Positions 37,576-47,116 are shown, counted from the first letter of the stretch. The stretch is DNA of 64,000 nt from Paenibacillus sp. V4I7 (GCF_030817275.1 NZ_JAUSZD010000002.1:4774001-4838000), one strand, 5' to 3'. The notes: a model not told the origin generated them from the sequence alone. A program made the numbers and translations.

Positions 37576-38721
37576 TTATTTTGGCATCCAAATTTTAAAA
37601 TGACCACTTAGTGCAAGCAAACTAAACAGATATAAACAATTATCGTAATAACGTCTCTCACCTGTACGGATAGGTGTTTGCCAGAACAATTCCACGCATG
37701 CTTTGGCATGAGGACTATCTGCAGCAGCTAATGAGCCCATAGCATTCGTTGCGAGAAGTCCAACAGGATGAAGCGCCTTCTCCTCAAAAGGTGTCCCATC
37801 AAGCGAATAGCGACGGTAGTCCTCTGGTGATTTGTCCGTGAAAAAAGCTTGGATACGATGGACAGTATCCGTATGCCACTCCGAACCGCCAAACCAATAG
37901 GCATCAAGCCCGATATTCGCAGCGACGCGATAGGAATCACTGAAGAAGTGGCCATAGCCGCGCTCATCATTCGGCGTTCCATCGTAATAAGCGTACTCAG
38001 CTGCCAAGCCCGTCACGGGATGGCATGCCTTTTGCAAATAGTTCCGACTCGCCTCTGCTGCTTCCGTCCAGAACGCTCGATCCTCTTCATAAGCCCATAA
38101 GGCGAATAGCGTATAGAAATGCGGGAGGTGATAAGATGGATCTGAGAATTCGCAGTTTGGAACAAACTTTATCAATTTATGATCTGGGTTCCACATCGGC
38201 TTTCCGATGCCATCCTCCCCTTTGTGGATGCATATCCGCAAGAGCTCCTTGGCCTGCTCACTGTAATTGAACGGCACATGCCCATCTCCCCAGCGATGAG
38301 AAGCAAAAAACAGTGCAAGAGCAAAAAACTCCTCGCCATCCGGCGCAGGTCCGTTGGAATTCTTGGTGCCGTCACGATGGCAGGACCAGGCGAAGTATCC
38401 CGCATTCTCCCCTTCTCGCAGCAGCATATGCGTATGTGCCCAGTACCAAATGCGATCAAATACATCTTTGCGATCCAGTTGTACCGCCATCATCATACCA
38501 TAGGACATGCCTTCCGTTCGTACATCGAGATTACCCGTATCCAGTAAATATCCGCCGGAATCCCCAGCTTCATAATAAATTCTCGTCTCTTCAGGACCTT
38601 GAAACATTTGGTTCCACGTATCATTCAGTTTGTTCTGAATCTCGGTTTCAGAGAACCCATATTCCGCAAACAAATTCGTATAATTCCCAGTATGGAACGT
38701 TCCTTCAAGCTGCTTTTGCAT
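37576..38721 (-). CDS. GH8 reducing-end xylose-releasing exo-oligoxylanase (Rex type)
   Basis: 381 residues, no signal peptide. VRTEGMSYGMMMA places the acid glutamate at about residue 70 and FFSDSYRVAAN the base aspartate near 263, the same positions as the catalytic pair of B. halodurans Rex. YYEAGDSGGYLLDTGNLDVRTEG is typical of the exo-oligoxylanase branch. It releases xylose from the reducing end of xylo-oligosaccharides in the cytoplasm. Last gene of the third importer operon, 12 bases after the permease. Confidence 0.92.
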   Translation of the reverse strand: MQKQLEGTFHTGNYTNLFAEYGFSETEIQNKLNDTWNQMFQGPEETRIYYEAGDSGGYLLDTGNLDVRTEGMSYGMMMAVQLDRKDVFDRIWYWAHTHMLLREGENAGYFAWSCHRDGTKNSNGPAPDGEEFFALALFFASHRWGDGHVPFNYSEQAKELLRICIHKGEDGIGKPMWNPDHKLIKFVPNCEFSDPSYHLPHFYTLFALWAYEEDRAFWTEAAEASRNYLQKACHPVTGLAAEYAYYDGTPNDERGYGHFFSDSYRVAANIGLDAYWFGGSEWHTDTVHRIQAFFTDKSPEDYRRYSLDGTPFEEKALHPVGLLATNAMGSLAAADSPHAKACVELFWQTPIRTGERRYYDNCLYLFSLLALSGHFKIWMPK

Positions 38722-38733
38722 CCTATCTTCCTC

Positions 38734-39663
38734 CTAACCTTTCACTCCGCCAACGGTCATCCCTTTAACAAAATACTTTTGCAGGAACGGATACACAATA
38801 ATAATCGGAACGCTTACGACAATTGTCATCGTTGCTCGGATCGACGTCGGGGTTACGGTCACAGCGCCAGCGTTTGCACTGCCTGCAAACACCTCAGCCG
38901 CCGATTGGGACGTTTGCGTATTCGTATTCTGCAATATTTTCATCAACTCGTACTGTAAAGTGCTCAAATTATCGTTGGATGAATTGTACAAGAACACATC
39001 AAACCAAGAGTTCCACTGACCTACCGCACTAAACAGAGAGACTGTCGCCAACACGGGAACAATGAGGGGGAGAACAATTCGCATAAACATTGCAAAATCG
39101 CTTGCACCATCAATACGAGCTGCTTCCAATATCCCATCGGGAAGTCCTTCAATAAACGAGCGGATGACAATCAGATTAAATACGCCGATCATACCTGGAA
39201 TGATATACACCCAAAAGCTTCCAACCATGCCAAGGTCGCGAATTAGCAGATACCCCGGAATCAGTCCGCCGCTGAAATACATCGTGAAAATAAAAGAAAC
39301 CGATACGAACTTGCGGAGCACGTATTCTTGACGGGAGATCGTAAAGGCGACCATCGCGGAACAGAACACCGTGATAATCGTACCCATCACCGTTCGCAAC
39401 ACCGAAATGAAAAAGGAATGAATGATCAATGCTTCGCTAAACACATATTTGAAATTATCAAAGGTCCATATTCTAGGGAGCAAATAGATCCCCCCGCGAA
39501 CGGCGTCATTCGCATCGTTTAACGCTACAGCGAGCGTATTAACAAACGGATATAGTGTAACGATGACTAAACAGATCATAAATAGGATATTGCAGATGTC
39601 GAACACGCGGTCACCTATTACCGTATTCCGCCTGCTCGAACGTGTATGTTCCACAGCTTCCAA
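38734..39663 (-). CDS. ABC sugar importer permease (YtcP/LplC type)
   Basis: 309 residues, six predicted membrane helices, EAA loop AARIDGASDFAMFMRIVLPLIVP, end FVKGMTVGGVKG. It starts at TTG with AGGAGGTG about 9 bases upstream, an uncommon start. A 40-residue insert rich in Thr/Ser/Ala (NTNTQTSQSAAEVFAGSANA) precedes the last helices. Confidence 0.93.
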   Translation of the reverse strand: MEAVEHTRSSRRNTVIGDRVFDICNILFMICLVIVTLYPFVNTLAVALNDANDAVRGGIYLLPRIWTFDNFKYVFSEALIIHSFFISVLRTVMGTIITVFCSAMVAFTISRQEYVLRKFVSVSFIFTMYFSGGLIPGYLLIRDLGMVGSFWVYIIPGMIGVFNLIVIRSFIEGLPDGILEAARIDGASDFAMFMRIVLPLIVPVLATVSLFSAVGQWNSWFDVFLYNSSNDNLSTLQYELMKILQNTNTQTSQSAAEVFAGSANAGAVTVTPTSIRATMTIVVSVPIIIVYPFLQKYFVKGMTVGGVKG

Positions 39664-39689
39664 CGCTGTTCACCTCCTGAGTTAAATAG

Positions 39690-40664
39690 CTAGAACAATC
39701 TGGCTTCACCAGCGCGCTTGGCGATTTGGTTGGCACTGATCAAGAAGATGAAGCTAACCACTGTCTTGAAAATGCCTGCTGCTGTTGCCAGAGAGAAATT
39801 GCCTAGGGATATCCCATATTTCAACACGAAAATATCGAGATTTTCCGAAAAATCTACCGTCATTCCGTTACCTAGTAAGTACTGCGGTTCAAAGCCAGAC
39901 TCCAGAATGTGACCTAAATTCATAATAAGCAATATGATAAAAACCGGTTTGATTCCTGGGAGCGTAATATGGAAAATGCGCTGGAACCTTCCTGCGCCGT
40001 CCATTTCCGCTGATTCGTACAGGGCCGGATCAATCGTCGTCATGGCCGCCAAGAAAATGATGGTGTTCCAACCGACGTTTTTCCACACTTCAGTTACACC
40101 TAGGATTCCCCAAAAGTACTCGCCCTTGCCGAGCCACAGGATCGGTTCGCTAATCAAATGTAATTTCAACAATATATCATTAATAATACCGCCATCCGTA
40201 GACAACGCGCCCGAAACAATGCTTGCAGCTACAACCCAAGAAATAAAATGAGGCAAATAGCTGATCGTCTGCACGACTCGCTTGAAAATGACTTGACGCA
40301 GTTCATTGAGAAGAATGGCTAATGTAATAGCAGTAACAAAGCCCAGTACAAGATTGATCGTGCTCATCGCGATCGTATTGCGCAGTACGCGGAGAAATCC
40401 TTCATCCTGGAATAGAAATTTAAATTGATCAAAGCCGACCCAAGCTTGCTCCGAGAACTTTTTGGCAGGCCGATAATTTTGAAATGCCATCGTCCAGCCC
40501 CATAACGGAACGTATTTGAAAATGAACAGCCAAATCAGAAATGGAACTGACATGGCCATCAATGCTTTTTGTCTGCCAAGCTTGTGGAAAAATAATGCTA
40601 ATCCCGTTGATTTTCCGGCCAGCGATTTTCTGTCCGTTTGGGAATTTGTAGTAAGGCTCTCCAT
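39690..40664 (-). CDS. ABC sugar importer permease (LplB type)
   Basis: 324 residues with six predicted membrane helices and EAA loop SAEMDGAGRFQRIFHITLPGIKP. It pairs with the YtcP-type gene downstream and lies about 100 bases after the binding-protein gene, across a terminator-like hairpin. GGAGAG is about 13 bases before ATG, a weak site. Confidence 0.93.
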   Translation of the reverse strand: MESLTTNSQTDRKSLAGKSTGLALFFHKLGRQKALMAMSVPFLIWLFIFKYVPLWGWTMAFQNYRPAKKFSEQAWVGFDQFKFLFQDEGFLRVLRNTIAMSTINLVLGFVTAITLAILLNELRQVIFKRVVQTISYLPHFISWVVAASIVSGALSTDGGIINDILLKLHLISEPILWLGKGEYFWGILGVTEVWKNVGWNTIIFLAAMTTIDPALYESAEMDGAGRFQRIFHITLPGIKPVFIILLIMNLGHILESGFEPQYLLGNGMTVDFSENLDIFVLKYGISLGNFSLATAAGIFKTVVSFIFLISANQIAKRAGEARLF

Positions 40665-40713
40665 AGAAAATCACTCACTCTCCAATAGTTAATAACTATT
40701 TATCTAAAAAGAA

Positions 40714-40756
40714 GGGACGCATGACACAAAACACGCGTATTTGTGCCTTACGTCCC
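40714..40756 (-). terminator. attenuating hairpin between binding-protein and permease genes
   Basis: Outer arms GGGACG (40714-40719) and CGTCCC (40751-40756), inner arms CACAAA and TTTGTG; on the minus strand TTCTTTTTAG follows. It would give the binding protein more mRNA than the permeases. Confidence 0.75.
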
Positions 40757-40763
40757 GTTTGAT

Positions 40764-42449
40764 TTATTTCGACCAGTCTCCTGATGCACGTGCCTTCACG
40801 ATTTTTGTTACAAAGGCTTCATATCCTTTAATATCCAGTTTGCTTGCTTGACCTACATAATCACTCCATGTTTTTTCGAACTTGTCAGGTGCAGTGAGAA
40901 TCATCTCTGGATATGCCTTCTTCTGAAGATCACCCATTTTTTGCTCGAAAATCTGCTCTGGTGTACCTTGTCCTTTGTTGATGCTCCATGCAGGATACCA
41001 AGGACGATCATCGGGCTGGCTGAACATATCCGTAAATACTTTCGCATTGTAAGCTTTCAGAATCGTCCTGTCGCCCTCGGTAAAGTTCTTCTCCGCAACG
41101 GAAGGCTGTTTGTTCGGGTCGAACGCATTGCCGTCTTTCAAGATAGAAAAGTTACCGTAACGAGGCCAGTTATAAGCGTGCTCTTTCAGACCAAAATCTT
41201 CATAGAACTTAGGATCCTTAATTTTCGCGATTTGCTCATCCGTACGGAAGAATTTCCCTTTGTCGTCAACTTCATACGTTTGTCCTTTGATACCCCATTG
41301 CGAAAGAATCTGATTCTCTTCTTTCAGCAAGTTATCCCAATATTGGATAATGCGAACCGGATCTTTGGCGCTCTTCGTAATGGAAATACCGCGATTGTTT
41401 ACGAAAGAAGGCGGATCGAGGTATTGATCCTTAACCCCTTTATCGAACACAATCGGAAGCGCAACATACCTTTTATCATCTACGCCTGCTTTCGACAAGT
41501 TATTGCGGGCATCGCCTACTTGCCAGTCGTAAGCGAAGTAGCCGAGAACACGACCGGAAGTTAATTTTGCTAAATATTGGTCTTTATTCATCGTGAACGA
41601 TTCTTTATCGAACAAGCCTGTGGCGTTTATCTCATTAAGCTTTTTCACCCAACGCTTGGTCGTAGCCTCGTCAATTGCGTTACTTTTCGCTTCTTTTGTC
41701 TTCAGATCAATAAGAAGGCCGCCATCATTCGGATAACCCGCAAGATGAAATGCCGGGTTCGTAATCGTAAAGAAGTTCGTATCGTGAGTCAACATAGAGA
41801 ACCCGATCGTGTCCTTACCGTCGACTTGCGGATGTTTCTCTTTGTACTTCTTAACAACATCGAAATATTCGTCAAGCGTAGTGATTTTCGGATAACCCAT
41901 TTCCTTCAGCACACCGCGCTGAATCCAAAACGCACCTTGGTCTACGTTCGGGTTCGCGATAAAGCCTTGATTCGCACTGAATGGGAGGTGGTATATCTTA
42001 CCATCTTTTTGCTTCATTTTGTTGAAATAGGGTCCATACACTCGCTTGATGTTAGGACCGTGTTTTTCGATCAGATCATCCAAAGGGATGAACACGCCCG
42101 CATCCATAAATTTGTCGATTTCGCCGCCTGGCTGTATCACGTCCGGAAACTCGTTACCGGCGATCATGACGCCTGATTTCGTCTTCGATTCCCCAACAAG
42201 TTTCTCAATCTTAAAGTTGACTCCGGTTTGTTTCTCAAGCTCTTTTCCAATAGGTGTTTCGTTCGTATTGATGTTTTTACCAGCCTCGAAATTGAAAAAG
42301 CTGAAAGTAACAGGTTTGTTATCTTCCACTGCAGCAGCAGTGCTGCTTGGTGCTTTAGAAGTGGCAGGCGCCTCTGTATTTGAGCTGCTGCAAGCGCTTA
42401 ACGTAAGCGTTAACAATGTACTGACTGTTAATAATTTTAACTTCTTCAT
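40764..42449 (-). CDS. ABC importer solute-binding lipoprotein
   Basis: 561 residues; lipobox LSAC (lipidated Cys20) and an Ala/Ser/Thr-rich linker. Large LplA-like binding protein, probably for linear xylo-oligosaccharides since the operon ends with the GH8 exo-oligoxylanase. It leads the operon and has its own promoter (42482-42525) under apparent YesN and CcpA control. Confidence 0.93.
   Translation of the reverse strand: MKKLKLLTVSTLLTLTLSACSSSNTEAPATSKAPSSTAAAVEDNKPVTFSFFNFEAGKNINTNETPIGKELEKQTGVNFKIEKLVGESKTKSGVMIAGNEFPDVIQPGGEIDKFMDAGVFIPLDDLIEKHGPNIKRVYGPYFNKMKQKDGKIYHLPFSANQGFIANPNVDQGAFWIQRGVLKEMGYPKITTLDEYFDVVKKYKEKHPQVDGKDTIGFSMLTHDTNFFTITNPAFHLAGYPNDGGLLIDLKTKEAKSNAIDEATTKRWVKKLNEINATGLFDKESFTMNKDQYLAKLTSGRVLGYFAYDWQVGDARNNLSKAGVDDKRYVALPIVFDKGVKDQYLDPPSFVNNRGISITKSAKDPVRIIQYWDNLLKEENQILSQWGIKGQTYEVDDKGKFFRTDEQIAKIKDPKFYEDFGLKEHAYNWPRYGNFSILKDGNAFDPNKQPSVAEKNFTEGDRTILKAYNAKVFTDMFSQPDDRPWYPAWSINKGQGTPEQIFEQKMGDLQKKAYPEMILTAPDKFEKTWSDYVGQASKLDIKGYEAFVTKIVKARASGDWSK
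42402..42415. promoter_or_regulatory. second cre-like site, inside the binding-protein signal sequence
   Basis: CGTAAGCGTTAACA matches 13 of 14 positions of the CcpA consensus TGWAARCGYTWWCW. It lies about 35-48 bases into the coding region, where cre sites can act as roadblocks. Confidence 0.5.
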
Positions 42450-42481
42450 ACTTAGTGAAACTCCCCTCTCAACGCTGTATT

Positions 42482-42525
42482 TGTAAGCACTTTCATTATA
42501 TAAAATCGATCTTTGCTTGATTACC
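42482..42525 (-). promoter_or_regulatory. promoter and cre site of the xylo-oligosaccharide importer
   Basis: Minus-strand TATAAT (42495-42500) is preceded, after 16 bases, by GGTAATCAA (42517-42525), and followed at once by TGAAAGTGCTTACA (42482-42495), a 13/14 cre match. Upstream, TAGTA recurs at 42526, 42536 and 42547, about one helical turn apart, a plausible AraC/YesN site. The poor -35 box suggests an activated promoter. Confidence 0.65.
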
Positions 42526-42545
42526 TAGTAAAGTTTAGTATCTTC

Positions 42546-44333
42546 TTAGTAAAGCATAGGTACGGGGCTGCTGCTGATCGCTTCTACAGGCATTATGATT
42601 GTCACGATTGTACCCAATCCGTCTTCACTATGAATTTGCACGTCAATCGAACTTCCATAATACAATTTGAGACGCAGGAAAGAATTTTTCATGCCAACGT
42701 GTTTGCTCACATCATCGCCGTTCATCATATAGGCGTTTAACAAATCGACTTTCTCTTTGGGCATGCCAATCCCGCTATCCGAAATTGTGAAACGTACATG
42801 TTCGCCCATTCTTGTCGCTTTTAACTCAATCACACCTTGACCTTGCAAGGGTTCGATTCCGTGGATACTTGCGTTTTCAATGAAAGGAAGAAGCGTCATT
42901 TTCGGAATTTTACAATCATAGATCGACTCATCTACCTCGAAACGGTAGCTAAGCTTGTCACCAAAGCGGTACTTCTGAATCTCCAGGAAACAGAGAATGA
43001 GATCCATTTCGTCGCGAAAAGTCACCCAATCATCCCCCCATTCCAACGAACGGCGGAACATTTTCGCCATGTTTTTAATGATCTTGGCCGTCTCGTTTTC
43101 TTGCTTCATCAGACTTCGCATACGGATTGTTTCCAGAGCGTTAAATAGGAAATGGGGGTTTATTTGACTCTGTAAAGCGTGCAATTGCGATTGCCGCTGC
43201 TTTAGTTCCAGATCCTTTTTCTGAATGTCGGCTATATATACATCATCGATCAGACTCTTGATTTGCCAAGTCATACGATTAAATTCACGTATCAATTGAC
43301 CGATTTCATCCTTTGATTCTGTTTCATTGATGAGCTCGAAGTTTTGATTTTTCACCTTTTTCATATGGACAAGAATCCGTACCAGACGGGCATGCAAGGA
43401 ATGGGATATCCAGAAAATAATCAGGGTCGGCAGCAGAATATTGAGCAGTGCCAAATAAACGATGAACTCCTTCGATTTACGCACAGCATCCAATACATGA
43501 GTATCTGACACCAAGACGATACGCCAGCCTTGCAAGTAATTCACCGAATAGCTTCTATCGAGTACCATTGCTTTATCCGGAATAACTATATTGCTGAAAT
43601 TCGTCATACCGCGATTCCAATCTACTTGCGAATCTGTGGTGTATAAGATATCTCCGGCACCATTTAATAAATAGAGATTGCCTTGCAACGTCTGATTACT
43701 GAATAACTGTTTAATCAGATCCGGGCTTAAGTCGATTTTAAGCATTTTGTTAAAGGAATTGGCATTGTCGAAATAATTGAGTTGACGGATGACACTAATC
43801 CCACTGAAACTCATCTCATTATTGCCATTTCGTATGACAAGTGGATACGGTTGGCCCTCGCGCTGCAGCTTCTGCAGATTGCGATACCACCCCATTTCAC
43901 GAATAACTTCCGTTATGGGATGTAAGCCACCGGAATCAATAATCGTTGGATTGTCCGTATATAACTGGATGGACTGAATTTCATTATAGACGGAGTTGTA
44001 CTTGTTAATGATCAACGAAACTTGCGAGTTATAGATTCGTACATACTCTATCGTTTCGGCATACTTTTGCTCCAATGCATCATTCAATAGACTGTCTGTA
44101 TAAAAAACAGAGGAAATACCGACTGCATTATCAATTCTCGCCCGAAAATCGTCCTTCAGTTTATCTAAATTCTTGGCGATATCCTCTTTTTTCTGTTGTT
44201 CCACGTTGTGGGTCGTTACATTATAGAAAATCACATTCGTTAATAAAATGGGAATGAATACGCATAGGAAATAAAGCATCAACAATTTGTTGCGCAACCT
44301 CACATTATGGAGTTGAAAGAATCGTATTCTCAT
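42546..44333 (-). CDS. YesM-type sensor histidine kinase
   Basis: 595 residues. Membrane helix near residues 15-37, extracytoplasmic sensor to about 285, second helix, HAMP-like segment, then LQSQINPHFLFNALETIRMRS with the phosphorylated His near residue 388, and a HATPase domain (LPFIENASIHGIE, DSGIGMP). Its start overlaps the 3' end of the response-regulator gene by 29 bases, with GAGGCGG inside that gene, so synthesis is coupled. Gene order (regulator first) is the reverse of the pair at 7.8-11.1 kb. Confidence 0.92.
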   Translation of the reverse strand: MRIRFFQLHNVRLRNKLLMLYFLCVFIPILLTNVIFYNVTTHNVEQQKKEDIAKNLDKLKDDFRARIDNAVGISSVFYTDSLLNDALEQKYAETIEYVRIYNSQVSLIINKYNSVYNEIQSIQLYTDNPTIIDSGGLHPITEVIREMGWYRNLQKLQREGQPYPLVIRNGNNEMSFSGISVIRQLNYFDNANSFNKMLKIDLSPDLIKQLFSNQTLQGNLYLLNGAGDILYTTDSQVDWNRGMTNFSNIVIPDKAMVLDRSYSVNYLQGWRIVLVSDTHVLDAVRKSKEFIVYLALLNILLPTLIIFWISHSLHARLVRILVHMKKVKNQNFELINETESKDEIGQLIREFNRMTWQIKSLIDDVYIADIQKKDLELKQRQSQLHALQSQINPHFLFNALETIRMRSLMKQENETAKIIKNMAKMFRRSLEWGDDWVTFRDEMDLILCFLEIQKYRFGDKLSYRFEVDESIYDCKIPKMTLLPFIENASIHGIEPLQGQGVIELKATRMGEHVRFTISDSGIGMPKEKVDLLNAYMMNGDDVSKHVGMKNSFLRLKLYYGSSIDVQIHSEDGLGTIVTIIMPVEAISSSPVPMLY

Positions 44334-45912
44334 TCGCACAACCGCCTCGTTTGATCAAATGTTGTTTACGGTATTCAGAAGGGGGCATCCCTTCCAGCTT
44401 CTCGAATTGTGCTACGAAATAATCCGCATTATTGAAGCCTACTTTGCCGGCAATTTCGTAAATACGCAGGTCGGTTTGACGAAGCAGCTTTTTAGCTTCT
44501 GCGATGCGAATCGATAACAGAAACTCATTAAAATACATGCCATATTTTTTCTTAAATAACTGTCCGACATAAACAGGATTCATATAGAACTCAGCTGCAA
44601 TACTTTTCAGATTAATGCTATCCTGATAATGATGCTCGATATAGCTTTTAATTTTATGAATGTTACCCTTTATCTGCTCCCCTCGAAGCTGCTCAATCAT
44701 ATGTGAGCTTTCCGTCATAAAGGCCGTAAACAACGATTGAAGCTCGTTATACGAAAGTGCATAATTATCCCAGTTAAGCATCGGCTTTAGCGTGAGGAGA
44801 AGATCGGTCCGTCCCTGCAAATGCTGCAATGTTCCCAGAATGGCATGAACATATCGGTTAATGATGGTGCGAATTGCATCCTTGGCCAGTAATTTGACTT
44901 CCATTTCCGTAAACAATCGTTGAATCGAAGCGGTTAACTGCTGAATTTCTTGCTCCTCTACGGCTTCCTTAATGGTATGGAATACAATAGCATCAGGCTC
45001 CACGTAGCTCAGGGTGACGTTCTGAATACTCTCGTGAATCAATAGCCCTTTTAAGCTTTTCACATATTTATACTGTAAAGAATCCGTAACGCTCTGGACG
45101 GAAGTTCCAAGTAAACTCATTTCCTTTACACCCTTACCAATGTAGAGGTTGATCTCGATTTGCAAACGACGAACTAACAAGTTCTTCAATGCTTCCGCAA
45201 ACCGCTCCAGACTCCCGCCAAACAATTGCAGCATGGTACTCGTAATCATCATTGCGAATTGATGGTTCCTTAATTTCACAACCCACTCAGGGGCCTCGCC
45301 GAGAAGACTGTGAAGTGCCTCTTTGACAACGCTCTCCTCATCTATGGACGATTCTTTATCCACGGAACAACCCGCATTCAGCTCTACGATCCCATATCGA
45401 AACAGTGTTCCCTTAGGGGCTCGAACTTTGCGTGACAACTCCTCGAGTTCATACTCTGCATGTTCACCTCTTGCAACCTGTTCGAAAAGGTCTTGAAGCG
45501 TTTGTCGCCCATAAGACATTTGTTGGCTTCGTTCTTGTCTGATTTGCCCTGCCAATTTTCGCAAAATCACTTCTAACTCATCTTCATCAATCGGTTTTAA
45601 AATGTAATCGCTCACACCAAATCGAATAGCGGATTGTGCATAAGAGAAATCATTGTAACCGCTTAATATAATAAACTTGCAGGGGCTTATATTCTGAATT
45701 TTCACTTCTTCAATGAGCTTCAAGCCATCTAGGATCGGCATACGAATATCGGTTATTACAACATCCGGCTGCTCACATGCAATGAGGCGTAAGGCATCCT
45801 GCCCATTATCAGCTTCATGTGAGACGCGATAACCTATATTTCCCCAATCAATTAAACCAAGTAAACCTTTCCTTACGTAAACCTCATCATCAACCAACAT
45901 GACTTTCAACAT
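44305..45912 (-). CDS. YesN-type response regulator with AraC DNA-binding domain
   Basis: 535 residues from MLKVMLVDDEVYVRKG. Receiver with phosphoacceptor Asp in VVITDIRMPILDG (about 55) and C-terminal AraC domain (IKSYIEHHYQDSINLKSIAAEF to MPPSEYRKQH). Expected to activate the importer operon downstream and the GH10 gene upstream, whose promoters share a motif. The GGGGAG site is 11 bases from ATG; a 69-base in-frame extension runs through a hairpin and is rejected. Confidence 0.93.
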   Translation of the reverse strand: MLKVMLVDDEVYVRKGLLGLIDWGNIGYRVSHEADNGQDALRLIACEQPDVVITDIRMPILDGLKLIEEVKIQNISPCKFIILSGYNDFSYAQSAIRFGVSDYILKPIDEDELEVILRKLAGQIRQERSQQMSYGRQTLQDLFEQVARGEHAEYELEELSRKVRAPKGTLFRYGIVELNAGCSVDKESSIDEESVVKEALHSLLGEAPEWVVKLRNHQFAMMITSTMLQLFGGSLERFAEALKNLLVRRLQIEINLYIGKGVKEMSLLGTSVQSVTDSLQYKYVKSLKGLLIHESIQNVTLSYVEPDAIVFHTIKEAVEEQEIQQLTASIQRLFTEMEVKLLAKDAIRTIINRYVHAILGTLQHLQGRTDLLLTLKPMLNWDNYALSYNELQSLFTAFMTESSHMIEQLRGEQIKGNIHKIKSYIEHHYQDSINLKSIAAEFYMNPVYVGQLFKKKYGMYFNEFLLSIRIAEAKKLLRQTDLRIYEIAGKVGFNNADYFVAQFEKLEGMPPSEYRKQHLIKRGGCANENTILSTP

Positions 45913-45945
45913 GTAGAAGTTCACTCCCCTGGTTAAAAATGGAAA

Positions 45946-45975
45946 GGCGAGCCCGGAGATTACACCGAGCTCGCC
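45946..45975 (-). terminator. terminator between GH10 gene and yesN-like gene
   Basis: GGCGAGC and GCTCGCC around a 16-base loop, followed on the minus strand by TTTCCATTTTT. It lies only about 33 bases before the regulator start, so it may act as an attenuator in that gene's leader. Confidence 0.75.
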
Positions 45976-46008
45976 AAACATAACGACCGTGTTGACCGAT
46001 AAATCTCA

Positions 46009-46024
46009 TTGTATCCCGATACAA
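46009..46024. promoter_or_regulatory. small inverted repeat TTGTATC-CC-GATACAA
   Basis: A perfect 7-bp inverted repeat in the 90-base gap between the GH10 stop and the terminator. Possible protein-binding site for the regulator gene's promoter; function unknown. Confidence 0.35.
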
Positions 46025-46067
46025 GCAATCAGGCAATTCTAAAATGAAAGAACTTCTTTTGATTTCT

Positions 46068-47048
46068 TCATTTTATAACACGATAATAAGCTTTCTTTGG
46101 CTGTTGCTTGCAATCAAAAAGAAAGGGCCAATTTTTCCTATTCTTCACAGGAAAATGGTCTAACCAAGTATGATCGTCGGCCGCTCCCCAGAAAGTAACA
46201 GAAGTAATAGATTCTCGGTAGGCTCGGAACAGATTGAAAATCTGCTCATAGCGCTCCGCTTGCATCAGGAGCATTTCTGCCGTAGGCTCGGTTAAATCCG
46301 TACGTCTGTCATTATGCTCGAAAACAGATAAATCTAGCTCTGTAATATGAAGCTTTACACCAAGTGATGCGTAACGTTCAATCGTATCACGAATTTCGTC
46401 AAGTGATGGACCATGAATATTCCAATGTCCCTGCATACCTATTCCGTGTATAGGAGTGCCCTGTTCCTTCAACGTTTTGACGAGCGTATAAATTTTCTCG
46501 CGTTTTACTGGATTTGTCTCATTGTAGTCATTATAGAACAATAATGCATTAGGATCTGCACGGTGCGCATATTCGAATGCTTTTGCGATGTAGTCTTCTC
46601 CTATAAGCTCCAGCCATTTCGATTTGCGCAGGTAGATGTCCGTAGAATCTTCAATCGCTTCATTGACGACATCCCAGGCATATACGGCGCCTTTGTAGCG
46701 TGTTACAACGTTATGTATGTGTCGCTCCATTTCTGTCAGGAGCTGCTCACGGGTTGCCGATTCCCCGTCTTCTCCTTCAAATACCCAATCTGGCGTTTGG
46801 TTGTGCCAAACGAGCGTATGACCGCGCACCTTCTTGCCTTCGCTTAGGGCGTATTTCACGATCTTATCCGCCTCATCAAACGAATATCGCTCTCGCTCCG
46901 GATGAATTTCTGCGAATTTCATCTGATTCTCAGCGGTTACACTATTATAATGTCTTCTGAGTAAGTCAAGCTGAGAGTGAATCGTCTGAGGTGTGACAGC
47001 AGCGCCGATATCAAAAAGACCTTGATGCTTTTCGCATAATGAACCCAC
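46068..47048 (-). CDS. GH10 endo-1,4-beta-xylanase, intracellular
   Basis: 326 residues, a single GH10 barrel without signal peptide or carbohydrate-binding module. WDVVNEAIED near residue 128 holds the acid/base Glu, LHITELDLSVFE near 234 the nucleophile; VRGHTLVWHNQTP is typical. It cuts imported xylo- and aldouronic oligosaccharides, like the known intracellular GH10 enzymes of Bacillaceae. The GTG chosen has AGGAGG 9 bases upstream; a TTG two codons earlier is too close. Confidence 0.94.
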   Translation of the reverse strand: MGSLCEKHQGLFDIGAAVTPQTIHSQLDLLRRHYNSVTAENQMKFAEIHPERERYSFDEADKIVKYALSEGKKVRGHTLVWHNQTPDWVFEGEDGESATREQLLTEMERHIHNVVTRYKGAVYAWDVVNEAIEDSTDIYLRKSKWLELIGEDYIAKAFEYAHRADPNALLFYNDYNETNPVKREKIYTLVKTLKEQGTPIHGIGMQGHWNIHGPSLDEIRDTIERYASLGVKLHITELDLSVFEHNDRRTDLTEPTAEMLLMQAERYEQIFNLFRAYRESITSVTFWGAADDHTWLDHFPVKNRKNWPFLFDCKQQPKKAYYRVIK

Positions 47049-47069
47049 AGTCAAGTTCCTCCTTATTTA

Positions 47070-47083
47070 AGAAAACGCTTGCA
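47070..47083. promoter_or_regulatory. CcpA cre-like site before the GH10 gene
   Basis: Minus-strand TGCAAGCGTTTTCT matches 13 of 14 positions of TGWAARCGYTWWCW. It lies in the leader between promoter and start codon, suited to roadblock repression by glucose. Confidence 0.7.
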
Positions 47084-47116
47084 AATTTAAATTTACAACA
47101 CGACAGCACTACTCCT

